Part shown: positions 54,516 to 62,995 of the stretch, piece after piece
Position numbering within the stretch: position 1 is the first letter of the stretch
Layout: each line of letters starts with the position of its first letter
Origin: Rhodopseudomonas palustris
GTDB lineage: Bacteria; Pseudomonadota; Alphaproteobacteria; Rhizobiales; Xanthobacteraceae
Length of the DNA stretch: 64,000 bases
NCBI GenBank assembly: GCA_016215605.1
Contig: JACRJB010000004.1
Location: forward strand, 45,478 to 109,477
Direction: 5' to 3'
Program-made: the position numbers and the translations under genes
Notes under the pieces: generated by a model
What the model saw: the letters and a program-made list of their open reading frames with translations, nothing else
What the model was told of the DNA's origin: nothing
Database searches by the model: none

Positions 54516-56258
54516 CTATTGATGCCAGGCGACCAGCGGCAGGTAGTGATGCGGCAGGCGCATCACGATCAGGTCCTTGCGGCGCACCACATTGGTCGGG
54601 TACGGCGTGTCGAGATTGCTGGTGTCGATCGCAGTGCTGGCGCTCTCTTCGCGATCGAGCACCGCCGTCTCCTGGCGCGGAAACGCGAAATTGTCCGGGC
54701 CGAACACGGCGCTGGCGCCGAGGAAGCCGCGCGCCGGATCGATCACGTTGGCGAAGGCGAGATACAGATTGTTCTCGCCGCTGCGGATCCGGAAGGCGTG
54801 CCAGTGATACGGATCGGCGCTCTTCGGGATCGGGTAGTTGTGCGGGATCGACGTGCCGGCATGCGAACCGGTGAATACGCCGGCGATCGCGGAGGGGCAG
54901 GCGACGATGTCGCAGCCGCGCAGCGCCAGCGTCCGGATCGCTTCCGGATACAGCGCGTCGTGGCCGAGCGCCAGACCGACGCGGCCGATCGGCAAGTCGA
55001 AGGTCCTGAACTTGTCGCCGGCGCTGGCCCAGCCGGCATCGGCATTGCCGAGATGAATCTTGCGATAGCTGCCGACCAGGCCTTCGGGGCCGGCGAGCAG
55101 CGCGGTGTTGTACAGCGTGCTGCCATCGCGCTCGGCGATGCCGGCGACCAGATAGGTGCGCAGCTTCATCGCCAGCCGGGTGAAGGCTGCGACCGTCGCG
55201 CCGTCGAGCGCCTCGGCGCGGGACGCCGGATCGGTCAGCCCGGTCAGCGACAATTCGGGGAACACGATCAGCTCCGGCCTGTCGTGCGCCAGCAGCTCGC
55301 GGGCCTTGCTCTCGATCGTCGCCAGATTCGCCGCCGGATCGTCGGACGGGGCGAACTGCACCACGGCGAGCTGCGAAATCTTGCCCTTCGGGATCGGCTG
55401 ATAGCCGTACAGCCGGAAGAAGTCGTTCGGATTCCAGGTGAAGCTGTTGCTCATCAGTTCGGCATAGAGTTCGGGCCGGCGTTTCTCGAACACCTTCTCG
55501 CCGAGCACTTCGCGGCGGCGGACCCGGTCGAGATCGATCTGCGCGGTGGCGACGCCGTCGCCGGAATCGATCGACGCCGCGATGCTGCCGTCGGGCGCGA
55601 TCACGCAACTGCCGCCGGAGAATTGCACGGTGCGCTCCAGCCCCCAGCGATTGGCCTCGATCACGTAGCAGGAATTCTCGAACGCCCGGGTGATCCAATA
55701 CGGCGCCGGGGTGCGCTCCGCCAGCCAGTTGGAGATGTGGCAGATCACGTCGACGCCGGCGACGGCTTCCAGCCGCGCGGTCTCGAAGAAGTGCAGGTCC
55801 ATGCAGACCAGCAGGCCGATGCGGCCGAGCTCGGTGTCGAACACCTGATGGGCGATGTCGCCGTTCGCCGCCCATTTCGGCTCGGCGATGTAGGGATGCG
55901 ACTTGCGGTGCTTGCCGACGATGCCGTGCGGGCCGATCAGCACCGCGCTGTTGTAGTACAGCTCGGTCGCGGCATCGACCTCGGGCATGCCGAGCACGAT
56001 GTAGCAATTGTGCGCCTCGCAGATCCGCTGGAAGCGGTCGGTCGACGGCCCCGGCACGGTCTCGACGAACGGCTTCACCTCGTCGCGGTCGTACCAGCAA
56101 TAGCCCGTCGTCCCCATCTCCGGCGTCACGATCAGCCGCGCACCCTTCGCGGCGGCGTCCTCGCACAGCGCCGCCAGCCGCGCGATGTTGCGCTCTTTCT
56201 CATACATCGTCGGCTCGAACTGAACCGTGGCGGCAAGATAGCTCGGATTGGTCGTCAT
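54516..56258 (-). CDS. Tandem nitrilase-superfamily protein with a degenerate second domain
   Basis: This is a 580-aa protein with two carbon-nitrogen hydrolase domains. Domain 1 (about 5-260) has the full triad: Glu47 (TPEMGTTGY), Lys119 (KHRKSHPY) and Cys152 (LVCMDLHFFE). Domain 2 (about 292-575) keeps Glu335 (FPELSLTGL) and Lys400 (SYRKIHLG) but has Gly432 where Cys is expected (GLALGHDALYPEA). Only domain 1 should hydrolyse a nitrile or amide. The second may be structural or bind ligand. The ATG at 56258 is chosen, dropping 17 upstream codons. It appears monocistronic. Confidence 0.85.
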   Translation of the reverse strand: MTTNPSYLAATVQFEPTMYEKERNIARLAALCEDAAAKGARLIVTPEMGTTGYCWYDRDEVKPFVETVPGPSTDRFQRICEAHNCYIVLGMPEVDAATELYYNSAVLIGPHGIVGKHRKSHPYIAEPKWAANGDIAHQVFDTELGRIGLLVCMDLHFFETARLEAVAGVDVICHISNWLAERTPAPYWITRAFENSCYVIEANRWGLERTVQFSGGSCVIAPDGSIAASIDSGDGVATAQIDLDRVRRREVLGEKVFEKRRPELYAELMSNSFTWNPNDFFRLYGYQPIPKGKISQLAVVQFAPSDDPAANLATIESKARELLAHDRPELIVFPELSLTGLTDPASRAEALDGATVAAFTRLAMKLRTYLVAGIAERDGSTLYNTALLAGPEGLVGSYRKIHLGNADAGWASAGDKFRTFDLPIGRVGLALGHDALYPEAIRTLALRGCDIVACPSAIAGVFTGSHAGTSIPHNYPIPKSADPYHWHAFRIRSGENNLYLAFANVIDPARGFLGASAVFGPDNFAFPRQETAVLDREESASTAIDTSNLDTPYPTNVVRRKDLIVMRLPHHYLPLVAWHQ

Positions 56259-56517
56259 GCACGGGCTCCGATCGGCGGCCGCCGGGCGGCCAGCTTGTGG
56301 TGAACGCACGTCTTCGGTCGTCGCGTGGGCGACGTCGGACGAGTCTCGGTTTGAAATGAGCTGACGGCCCTGTCAGCGGAGGATGATCAGCCACACCATC
56401 GTCGCGCGAGCGCGCCGGTGGGCTTCATCGTCGCAGCACGACGCACGAATGGCGCGTCCCGCACCCGAAGCGCGGCCTCGACGGACCGAGGAGGACGCTC
56501 GAGAACATCGGTACGAG

Positions 56518-56934
56518 ATGTTTCAAAATTCAAGCATCGTTCAGCAGGTCGCGCAAGGGAATTTCGGAGGCAACGACGACCTGGCCTCGGTGCGGGTCTC
56601 CGACAGCCAGAGCGTGTGCGACGGCGTCACGGCCGACAGCCGCGCGTTCGAGCAGGCGAGGCGGGCGATGAATCTGGTGGCCAACACACGCTCGACGAAG
56701 CGCTCGATCTCGCCGGGGCGATCGACAGCATCGGCGTGATCCAGACCCGGCTGTCCAACGCGGCGGCGTCGATCCGGAAGGCCAGTTCGTACCGGACCGA
56801 ATATCAGTCCTACGCGCAGACGCTGGGAATCGACCTGACGCGTCGACGTCGCGGCGGTGACGGCGAAACCGTCGACCTATCCGGCGCAGCTGACGGCGTC
56901 CTACGCCCCGGCGCCGCCGCGCATGTTCTGCTGA
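56518..56934 (+). pseudogene. Decayed flagellin-like C-terminal remnant
   Basis: Three pieces in different frames read in order as one protein: MFQNSSIVQQVAQGNFGGND...ARRAMNLVAN, then LDEALDLAGAIDSIGVIQTRLSNAA...YRTEYQSYAQTLGIDLT, then VDVAAVTAKPSTYPAQLTASYAP ending at a stop near 56932. The middle part resembles the C-terminal helix region of flagellins and related proteins. Frameshifts near 56690 and 56840 break the gene, and no flagellar genes lie nearby. Identity is moderate because only a fragment remains. Confidence 0.6.
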
Positions 56935-57027
56935 TCGATGAAATTCGAGACCGGATGAGTGGCTCAACGGCGCCCGGATCGGGCGATCCGCCAGACAGAC
57001 AGCAATTACGCGAGACCGCGCGAAAAC

Positions 57028-57072
57028 TGGCGCACCCGACACGATTCGAACGTGTGACCTTTGCCTTCGGAG
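57028..57072 (-). tRNA. 3' fragment of a tRNA-Arg(CCG) gene (attachment site)
   Basis: On the minus strand this 45-nt piece reads CTCCGAAGGC...CCA: the anticodon loop with CCG, the variable loop, an intact T-arm (ACGTTCGAATCGTGT) and the acceptor strand GGGTGCG with CCA. The 5' half of the tRNA (D-arm and 5' acceptor strand) is absent on the 57073 side. It is the displaced 3' end left by integration of the element to its right. The reconstituted tRNA should lie at the far end, outside the window. Confidence 0.82.
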
Positions 57073-57214
57073 CAATTTAGCCTGCCTATCCTAAATGCAC
57101 GACAGGGCACGCTACAATGCGATATGTAACTGAAGATACTAGACAATTCGTATTTCCGCGCCGAACTGTCTATCCAGAATTTCGCTCCGATATCCATCCG
57201 GTTGCTTCCGTGGT

Positions 57215-57256
57215 GCTTCCGCGGAAGCAGCCCCTCACTAGCGAGGGGAACACCTC
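57215..57256 (+). promoter_or_regulatory. Hairpins covering the integrase ribosome binding site
   Basis: A 14-bp perfect palindrome GCTTCCGCGGAAGC (57215-57228) is followed by CCCCTC/ACTAGC/GAGGGG (57231-57248), whose right arm is the likely ribosome binding site of the integrase (ATG at 57257). GAGG at 57243-57246 can alternatively pair with CCTC at 57253-57256. The arrangement could limit translation. Confidence 0.55.
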
Positions 57257-58618
57257 ATGGCAAAGCTGACCAAGCGGATCGTGGACGCTGCCGATGTTCG
57301 CGAGAAGGACTATTTTATCTGGGACGACGAACTGCCCGGTTTCGGCCTCCGCGTGTTCGCCTCCGGCAAGCGCAGCTACCTCATCCAATATCGCGCTGTT
57401 GGACGCACGCGACGCTACACCATCGGCCTGCATGGCGTGTGGACGCCGGAGACAGCCCGGCAAGAAGCGAAGGTCCAACTCGGGCGCGTCGCGCGCGGCG
57501 ACAACCCTTCCGAAGAACGTCAGCTCGATCACAAGGCCATCACGGTCAAGGAGCTTTGCGCCCTCTATACCGCTGATCTGAACGCGGGCCTCATTCTGGG
57601 TAAGGGCGGGCGACCGAAAAAGCCCACCACCATCGTCACCGACACTGGCCGTATCGAGCGGCACATCATCCCGCTGATCGGCGCGCGCCGGGTCAAGGAT
57701 CTCACCAAGGCCGACATCAACAAGGTCTTGAAGGACATCATGGCCGGCAAGACGCGCGTCGCCGTCAAGACGAAAAAGCTGCGAGGAAAGGCCATTGTTC
57801 GTGGTGGCGCGGGCACCGCCACGCGCACCGTCGGCCTATTGGGCGGAATCCTCACCTACGCTGTCGATGCTGGGATTATAGAGGTCAATCCGGCGCACGG
57901 CATCAAGAAGCCCAAGGACAATGTTCGGAATCGTAGGCTGACCGAGGCGGAGTATCGCACCCTCGGGCAAATGCTTCGCGATGCCGCGGCGAACGAAAAA
58001 TACGCCATGACCGTGGACATCATCCGGCAGATCGCGCTCACCGGCTGCCGCCGCTCGGAAATGATCTCGCTAATGTGGATCGAAGCTGACACCGACGCGA
58101 GCTGCATGCGCCTGGTGGACAGCAAGGAAGGTGAGTCCATTCGTCCAATCGGATTGCCCGTCGTCGAGTATCTGGAGGAACGGCGCAAGACCGCAGCGGG
58201 CACCTATGTCTTCCCAGGTCAGGGCGAGGACCATGCGTTCGGCAGCTTCCCGAACCATTGGGAACAGATTTTCAGCGACAGTCCGCTCGCCGGCGTCACC
58301 CCGCATGTCCTGCGTCACAGCTTTGCCAGCATCGCCAACGATCTCGGTTTCACCGAGGTGACCATCGCGGCGCTCGTCGGCCACTCCAAGGGCTCGGTGA
58401 CGAGCAAATACATTCACACGCTCGACACTGCGCTCATCATGGCCGCCGACACGATCTCCGGTTACATCCAAGGGCTACTCGAGGGGATCGAATTCAAACA
58501 GACGGCCTACGCATTGGATCGTGATTCTCGTCGAGCTGCGCTTGACCTCTTCCTGACCAAAGCGGTTGGAGAGCCGGGGAACGAAGCCGAGGACGAGGAG
58601 CGTCGCTTGGCAGCTTGA
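57257..58618 (+). CDS. int: Tyrosine recombinase/integrase of the island
   Basis: This 453-aa site-specific recombinase has an N-terminal arm-binding/DUF4102-type domain (IWDDELPGFGLRVFASGKRSY), a core-binding helix bundle (about 94-215) and a catalytic domain. The catalytic residues are visible: Arg265 in TGCRRSE, His350 and Arg353 in HVLRHSF, His376 in GHSKGS and the nucleophile Tyr385. It lies 184 nt from the tRNA-Arg fragment, the usual placement for a tRNA-targeting integrase. The tail after about residue 400 is longer than usual. Confidence 0.94.
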   Translation: MAKLTKRIVDAADVREKDYFIWDDELPGFGLRVFASGKRSYLIQYRAVGRTRRYTIGLHGVWTPETARQEAKVQLGRVARGDNPSEERQLDHKAITVKELCALYTADLNAGLILGKGGRPKKPTTIVTDTGRIERHIIPLIGARRVKDLTKADINKVLKDIMAGKTRVAVKTKKLRGKAIVRGGAGTATRTVGLLGGILTYAVDAGIIEVNPAHGIKKPKDNVRNRRLTEAEYRTLGQMLRDAAANEKYAMTVDIIRQIALTGCRRSEMISLMWIEADTDASCMRLVDSKEGESIRPIGLPVVEYLEERRKTAAGTYVFPGQGEDHAFGSFPNHWEQIFSDSPLAGVTPHVLRHSFASIANDLGFTEVTIAALVGHSKGSVTSKYIHTLDTALIMAADTISGYIQGLLEGIEFKQTAYALDRDSRRAALDLFLTKAVGEPGNEAEDEERRLAA

Positions 58619-58924
58619 GGCTTGCGATCAGCCACTGGTCGGCGAGCAATTCATCGCCGCCCACGATGCAGTCGAAAAAGCTTTTTGAAGAAATCGACGA
58701 TCTTCGGTTTGGCGCCATCGGCGACCAGGTCATTTGCTCCGAACCGGCAGACCATCCTGACACTCCTGCACACCGAGCGCAGCCGTAGCGGCGCGTTGTC
58801 TCGTTCGACCGCTTGATCGCCCGCTGCCGCATTGGCTCCGCCAGCATTGGAGACTTTCTGAGGCAGGAACGTCTCGCAGAGGGGGCATCTGACGCAATCG
58901 CCTCACGCCCCCGTTGCGCGCAAT
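58619..58924. other. Intergenic stretch between convergent genes
   Basis: These 306 bases separate the ends of the integrase and the convergent caspase-helicase gene. The only structure I see is a 12-bp palindrome AAAAAGCTTTTT at 58675-58686. Neither a classic GC-rich terminator nor a gene is evident. Confidence 0.5.
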
Positions 58925-61900
58925 TTAGGGCACATATACTTCAAGGATCGGGGCGGAAGGCGCCACCGCTTCGGCCCGACGCTTGGCAACGCGCTTCGCC
59001 GCATCGCGGACAAGTGCAAGCTTGCGCCTGTCCTTGTCCACGCATGCCAGAATTTGGTCATCAGTTGCGGCGTCGATCTGTTCGGGCTCACAGAGCTGCG
59101 CGGCGGCCAAGCGGCAATAGTCGCCCCGCAGCAAATCGGCTCCAGCGAATTGGGCGAGGTCGACGGCGGCGCTGGGCACGCCATATGTCAACCGGATCGC
59201 CAGACGTCTCACACGGTCACCGAGATCGAGCGTGGGGTGCAGGATCTCGGCGACGCGAGCCGCGACCGGCATCAGATCGCAAGTCCGCGCTGCGACCGCG
59301 CGTATGGGGCCGGCGGCGCCGCCAAACGCACCACCGAACTGCGTCAGCACGCGCTCGATCTCGCTCATGGCACGACCGGACACGAACAAAAGACAAGCGA
59401 CCGCCTTCTTCGCACGCAGGGTCGCCTGATGATCTTCTGTTGTCCCGCGCTGAAGCGCGTTCAGGACGTGCCACGGCACATTCTGCCTCTGCAGCTCGTT
59501 GGGCCATAGCTGAGGCTCTTTCTGCGTGCTTTTTCGGTTGATCGGAAAAAGGAGTTGATCGACCTCGACCGTCGTTTGAGCTGCGGCAATCAGGACGGGA
59601 TCGCTGATTTCTTGGGGCTGAAGCGAGCCGAGGCAATCTACGAGCGCGACGATGGACCCGACCTCTGCCGCGCTTTCGCCAGCGAGACGGCCCAGCTTGG
59701 TCAATTCATACGCGCCTGTAGCGTTCTTCTGCACCAGGCCGTGGCGTTCCAAATCCGCTAGGGCCGAAAGCAGATCCGGCCGGCTCCACTGCCACGCGCT
59801 ATGGGCGCGCCGGGCTTGGAACGCGCCGAAGCTCGATTCCAGAAATTCGACAATCTCCTCGCTCGGCACGCCTTCGCCGGCCGCTCGTTGTGCCGCGACT
59901 AGGACGCGGATAATCAGGGAGCGTGGGTCGGTTGTACCGTCGAGGAAGCGGGACACCAAGTCTTCCGGCTCCGCGGTCACGTATCGCGACCACAGATCAT
60001 GCTCGGCGCGCGGATCGAGCGCCAGCAGATACGAAGCTCCCTTCTCGGCGAAGCCAAGCCTTCCCGCGCGACCGACTAGGTTCTTGTATTCGGCTACCGA
60101 ATAGGGCTCGTCGCCGGGATGATTCAAGCCGGCGATGATGACCGATGACGCGGGCGTGTTCACGCCCATCGCCAGCGTCGTCGTGGCTGCGATGACGCGC
60201 AGGCCCGAGCCGCTACGGCGAAATTCTTCCTCGATGACGCGCCGCTCTTCGCGGTCGAGATCCGAGTTGTGGAAAGCGACGCCGCGCCCCAGCGCGCTCC
60301 GCAAGTCGGCGCTGGCCTGCGAGGGATCGCCGCCGGGCATCTGCGTCAGCGCCTCGGCAGCCGGAGGCAATCCGAGCGACTCTGCGAGATAGTTGGCGCA
60401 GCCGCGGGCTTCGCCCTTGGTTTCGCGAAACACGATCACCTGCTGGCCTTCGGCGACAAGCTTGCGCACCAGCGGGATGATCCAATCCTGGCTGGATCCT
60501 TTGCCGCCGACAAGACGCCGAACGAGCGGCCCCTCAACCTGCTCATTGCCATTCTCCGGGTCAAGAAAGCGGAAATGCCCGGTGCCGAGCAACAAGCCCT
60601 CCTCAAGCGGAACGGGCCGCTCCGTGCGCCGCAAGAGCCGCGCGCCGAGCCATTGCTCAAGGCCGTTCGTGTCCCCGATCACAGCCGAAAGCGCGATCAG
60701 TTGGGGCTCGATCCCCTCACGCCGGCGCATCCGGATGAGCGTCAAAATGAACTCCAGATTCGCGCCGCGGCCACGGTCGGCGATCATCTGCGCTTCGTCG
60801 ATCACGATCGCGCCGACCTGCGCCAGCACATGAGGGAATGTCAGCGCGATCGCGGCGAACTTCTCATAGGTCAGGAGACCGACATCGTATTGGCCCCGCA
60901 GCAGAGGCGCGATGTCGTCCGTCTCGCCCGTCGCTTCCACCGTGCGGACCCCGAAACCGCCATAGACGCTCTCGAAGTGCCGCCGCTTGTCTGCCACAAG
61001 GGCCTTAAGCGGCAGCAGAAACAAAGCCCGTTTGCGATCCAGCACGTTCCGGAGCGCCGCGAGCTCGCCCACCATCGTCTTGCCCGAGGATGTCGGGGCC
61101 GACACCACCAGGTTCTCGCCGTCCAGCACGCCGAAGTCGGTGATGGCGGAGATCTGAAGCGCATTCAAGGACGGGATCGCTCCAGCCCAGGCGGTGACAA
61201 GCGCGTCGGGGAAACCGGCCGACGAGAGGCTGGCAAGATCGGACGTCACCTTGGCAGGCAGACGCGCCGGGAAGGCCGCCCGATACTTAGCGCCCGGCAC
61301 GAACACGGGCCACGCGACATCGCCGTCGATGCTCCCGCGCATGGTCGGGTTCTGCTCTTTGCCGCCCTGCAGCGCGGCCGCCCGGACGCGGCTCGTGACA
61401 TGCTCGAGGAGGCGGTAGAGCGAGAGCTTGCCGCCGCTCACGACTTCCTCGGCGCCACATAGCGCCTCAAGCAGAAAGTGGGTCAGAAAGCCGTGCCCGA
61501 ACCGGCGGTGCTCATAGGCGGGCTCGGTCGCCGCGGAGGCGGTGAAGATGATCCGACCAGCGCCGCCAAGCTGAGCCAGGCGCGCTTCGGCGGACAAAAG
61601 GCTGCGCGGCTTCGCATCGACGTGCAGAACCTTCGCCCCAATGCCGCCGGAAAAACAACAGTCGAGGAACAGGATCAGGCGCTTTGCCGGTATCCGCGAG
61701 AACCATTCCTGCAACAGCTCGAGCGGGATCGCGGAGCCGGCGAGATCATCTGGATTCGCGTCGTGGGTGACGAGCTCATGTGTCTCCGACCCATGGCCGG
61801 AGAACGCGATCACCACCGTATCCTCGGGGCCGCAGCCGGCCAGGTCGGCAAATGCGTCCTCAATCCGCTGCCGCGTGGCCTCCGCATCTGCCAGCAAGAC

Positions 61901-62029
61901 TGTGCTGCCGCCCAGCGTGTCGAAGAACAGTGCCTCCAGCGCCGTCGCGTCGCGACGCGCGCAGGTCAGCTCATCAATGCCGGTCGAGCTATAACGGTCG
62001 ATGCCGATGAACAGGCCGCGAAACGGCAT
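58925..62029 (-). CDS. Caspase-like protease fused to a Ski2-like helicase
   Basis: This 1034-aa protein joins two machines. Residues about 1-240 form a caspase (C14) fold with His79 in FSGHGSE and Cys125 in LFLDCCFSGG. Residues about 285-760 form a superfamily 2 helicase of the Ski2/Hel308 type: Walker A APTSSGKT (311-318), DEAQ (411-414), motif V ATTTLAMGVNTPA and motif VI LVGRAGRLG (652-659). A helical C-terminal region of about 270 residues follows. It starts 11 nt after a DUF2158 gene. The fusion suggests nucleic-acid sensing coupled to proteolysis, as in defence systems; this is inference. Confidence 0.85.
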   Translation of the reverse strand: MPFRGLFIGIDRYSSTGIDELTCARRDATALEALFFDTLGGSTVLLADAEATRQRIEDAFADLAGCGPEDTVVIAFSGHGSETHELVTHDANPDDLAGSAIPLELLQEWFSRIPAKRLILFLDCCFSGGIGAKVLHVDAKPRSLLSAEARLAQLGGAGRIIFTASAATEPAYEHRRFGHGFLTHFLLEALCGAEEVVSGGKLSLYRLLEHVTSRVRAAALQGGKEQNPTMRGSIDGDVAWPVFVPGAKYRAAFPARLPAKVTSDLASLSSAGFPDALVTAWAGAIPSLNALQISAITDFGVLDGENLVVSAPTSSGKTMVGELAALRNVLDRKRALFLLPLKALVADKRRHFESVYGGFGVRTVEATGETDDIAPLLRGQYDVGLLTYEKFAAIALTFPHVLAQVGAIVIDEAQMIADRGRGANLEFILTLIRMRRREGIEPQLIALSAVIGDTNGLEQWLGARLLRRTERPVPLEEGLLLGTGHFRFLDPENGNEQVEGPLVRRLVGGKGSSQDWIIPLVRKLVAEGQQVIVFRETKGEARGCANYLAESLGLPPAAEALTQMPGGDPSQASADLRSALGRGVAFHNSDLDREERRVIEEEFRRSGSGLRVIAATTTLAMGVNTPASSVIIAGLNHPGDEPYSVAEYKNLVGRAGRLGFAEKGASYLLALDPRAEHDLWSRYVTAEPEDLVSRFLDGTTDPRSLIIRVLVAAQRAAGEGVPSEEIVEFLESSFGAFQARRAHSAWQWSRPDLLSALADLERHGLVQKNATGAYELTKLGRLAGESAAEVGSIVALVDCLGSLQPQEISDPVLIAAAQTTVEVDQLLFPINRKSTQKEPQLWPNELQRQNVPWHVLNALQRGTTEDHQATLRAKKAVACLLFVSGRAMSEIERVLTQFGGAFGGAAGPIRAVAARTCDLMPVAARVAEILHPTLDLGDRVRRLAIRLTYGVPSAAVDLAQFAGADLLRGDYCRLAAAQLCEPEQIDAATDDQILACVDKDRRKLALVRDAAKRVAKRRAEAVAPSAPILEVYVP

Positions 62030-62040
62030 GAGGCACCACG

Positions 62041-62277
62041 CTACGCCCGAACGACGCCGACGGAGAACGCGGCTCGTGGCTTCTCAGCCTTCTCCAGCAC
62101 GACCGGCGCGAACGTGTCTTTCCGCGCGACCTGCTTGTTGCCCACCTTCTCGAACCAGACACACCAGACGGCATCCTCCTCCAGCATGGCCGTCTTCCCG
62201 ACCTGCTCGACCGTCATGATCGGCCCGCCTGACTTCACCCGCACAAGATCGCCGGGCTTGAATTCGGTAGCATCCAT
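62041..62277 (-). CDS. DUF2158 (YodC-like) small protein
   Basis: This 78-aa protein starts MDATEFKPGDLVRVKSGGP and has the SH3-like beta barrel signature of DUF2158, including MTVEQVG and VWCVWFE. It lies 11 nt upstream of the caspase-helicase gene on the same strand, so they are probably cotranscribed. DUF2158 proteins commonly act as small adaptors; no activity is known for this one. Confidence 0.85.
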   Translation of the reverse strand: MDATEFKPGDLVRVKSGGPIMTVEQVGKTAMLEEDAVWCVWFEKVGNKQVARKDTFAPVVLEKAEKPRAAFSVGVVRA

Positions 62278-62523
62278 TCTCCACGCTCCTTCTCGATGCC
62301 TATCTGTCCTCGCCAGGCACCGGAGGAGGTCGCAAGAAGCTCGCCCACGTCCCCACCACCATGAGTGGAGACGCGCACGTGCTAGGAGATCGCCCCATGC
62401 CTAACATCAATATATGGTGTGTCGGTCATTCCTTGCACAAGGATTTCGGCGAAGACCGTGTAAGCTCCTGATAGATGTTCTTGATTTGTCTCTTAGGGCT
62501 GCGCTGCGTTCCGAAGCGGGATA

Positions 62524-62548
62524 GCCCGACGGCAACCTGCCGTCGGGC
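62524..62548 (-). terminator. Hairpin after the DUF6527 gene
   Basis: A perfect 11-bp stem (GCCCGACGGCA with TGCCGTCGGGC) and ACC loop lie 7 nt beyond the DUF6527 stop codon on the minus strand. The following tract (CTATCCCGC) is poor in T, so this may be a weak terminator. The 277-nt gap to DUF2158 otherwise shows only an AT-rich patch (CAATATATGG near 62407) that may belong to a promoter. Confidence 0.6.
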
Positions 62549-62554
62549 CTATCG

Positions 62555-62995
62555 TCACGATCTGCCAGATAGCCAACGCCAGGCGCGGCGCCAGAAGCCG
62601 GGAGCCGCCTTGACGGGAGCGGGCTGAACGGCAAGTTCGATCGCTGGCGTCTGCCCGTAGAAGCGCGCTTTGGCAGCGCGGTCACGACGACGCTCGGCTT
62701 CGACCTGCTCGTCACTCCAGGGGCCGGCCTCGATCACCTTGCTGCGGTCGATCACATAGTGTGACCGGCATTTCAGCGTCCAATTGCCGATCGACGGCCG
62801 AAGGGAGACGGTCTCGCCATCGAACGTCATCTTCCAGTCCGTCGGCGTGAAGGGGGCGACGACCTCCTCGCCGCAACCGCAGCAGCAGCTGTGGGCTGAT
62901 GTGGCATATTCCATCGAAACATAGAGAATGCCTGCCTCAAGGCGCTCAGGGATGTGTTCGACGAAACGATGTTCGAGTCGCTTGTGCCGTATCAC
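62555..62995 (-). CDS. DUF6527-type cysteine-rich protein
   Basis: This 146-aa protein has a compact Cys/His cluster: SCCCGCGEEVV (residues 36-46) and KCRSHYV with Cys76 and His79, likely one zinc site. The core TDWKMTFDGETVSLRPSIGNW fits DUF6527 as I recall it, a family found beside ThiF/E1-like genes. A Trp/Arg-rich tail (FWRRAWRWLSGR) could touch a membrane or nucleic acid. The GTG at 62995 overlaps the ThiF gene's stop (GTGA), so the two are translated together. Confidence 0.78.
   Translation of the reverse strand: MIRHKRLEHRFVEHIPERLEAGILYVSMEYATSAHSCCCGCGEEVVAPFTPTDWKMTFDGETVSLRPSIGNWTLKCRSHYVIDRSKVIEAGPWSDEQVEAERRRDRAAKARFYGQTPAIELAVQPAPVKAAPGFWRRAWRWLSGRS

Noticed and set aside
57028..57110. 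A complete tRNA-Arg gene
   Set aside because: Only the 3' 45 nt match; the sequence beyond 57072 does not give a D-arm or 5' acceptor strand.
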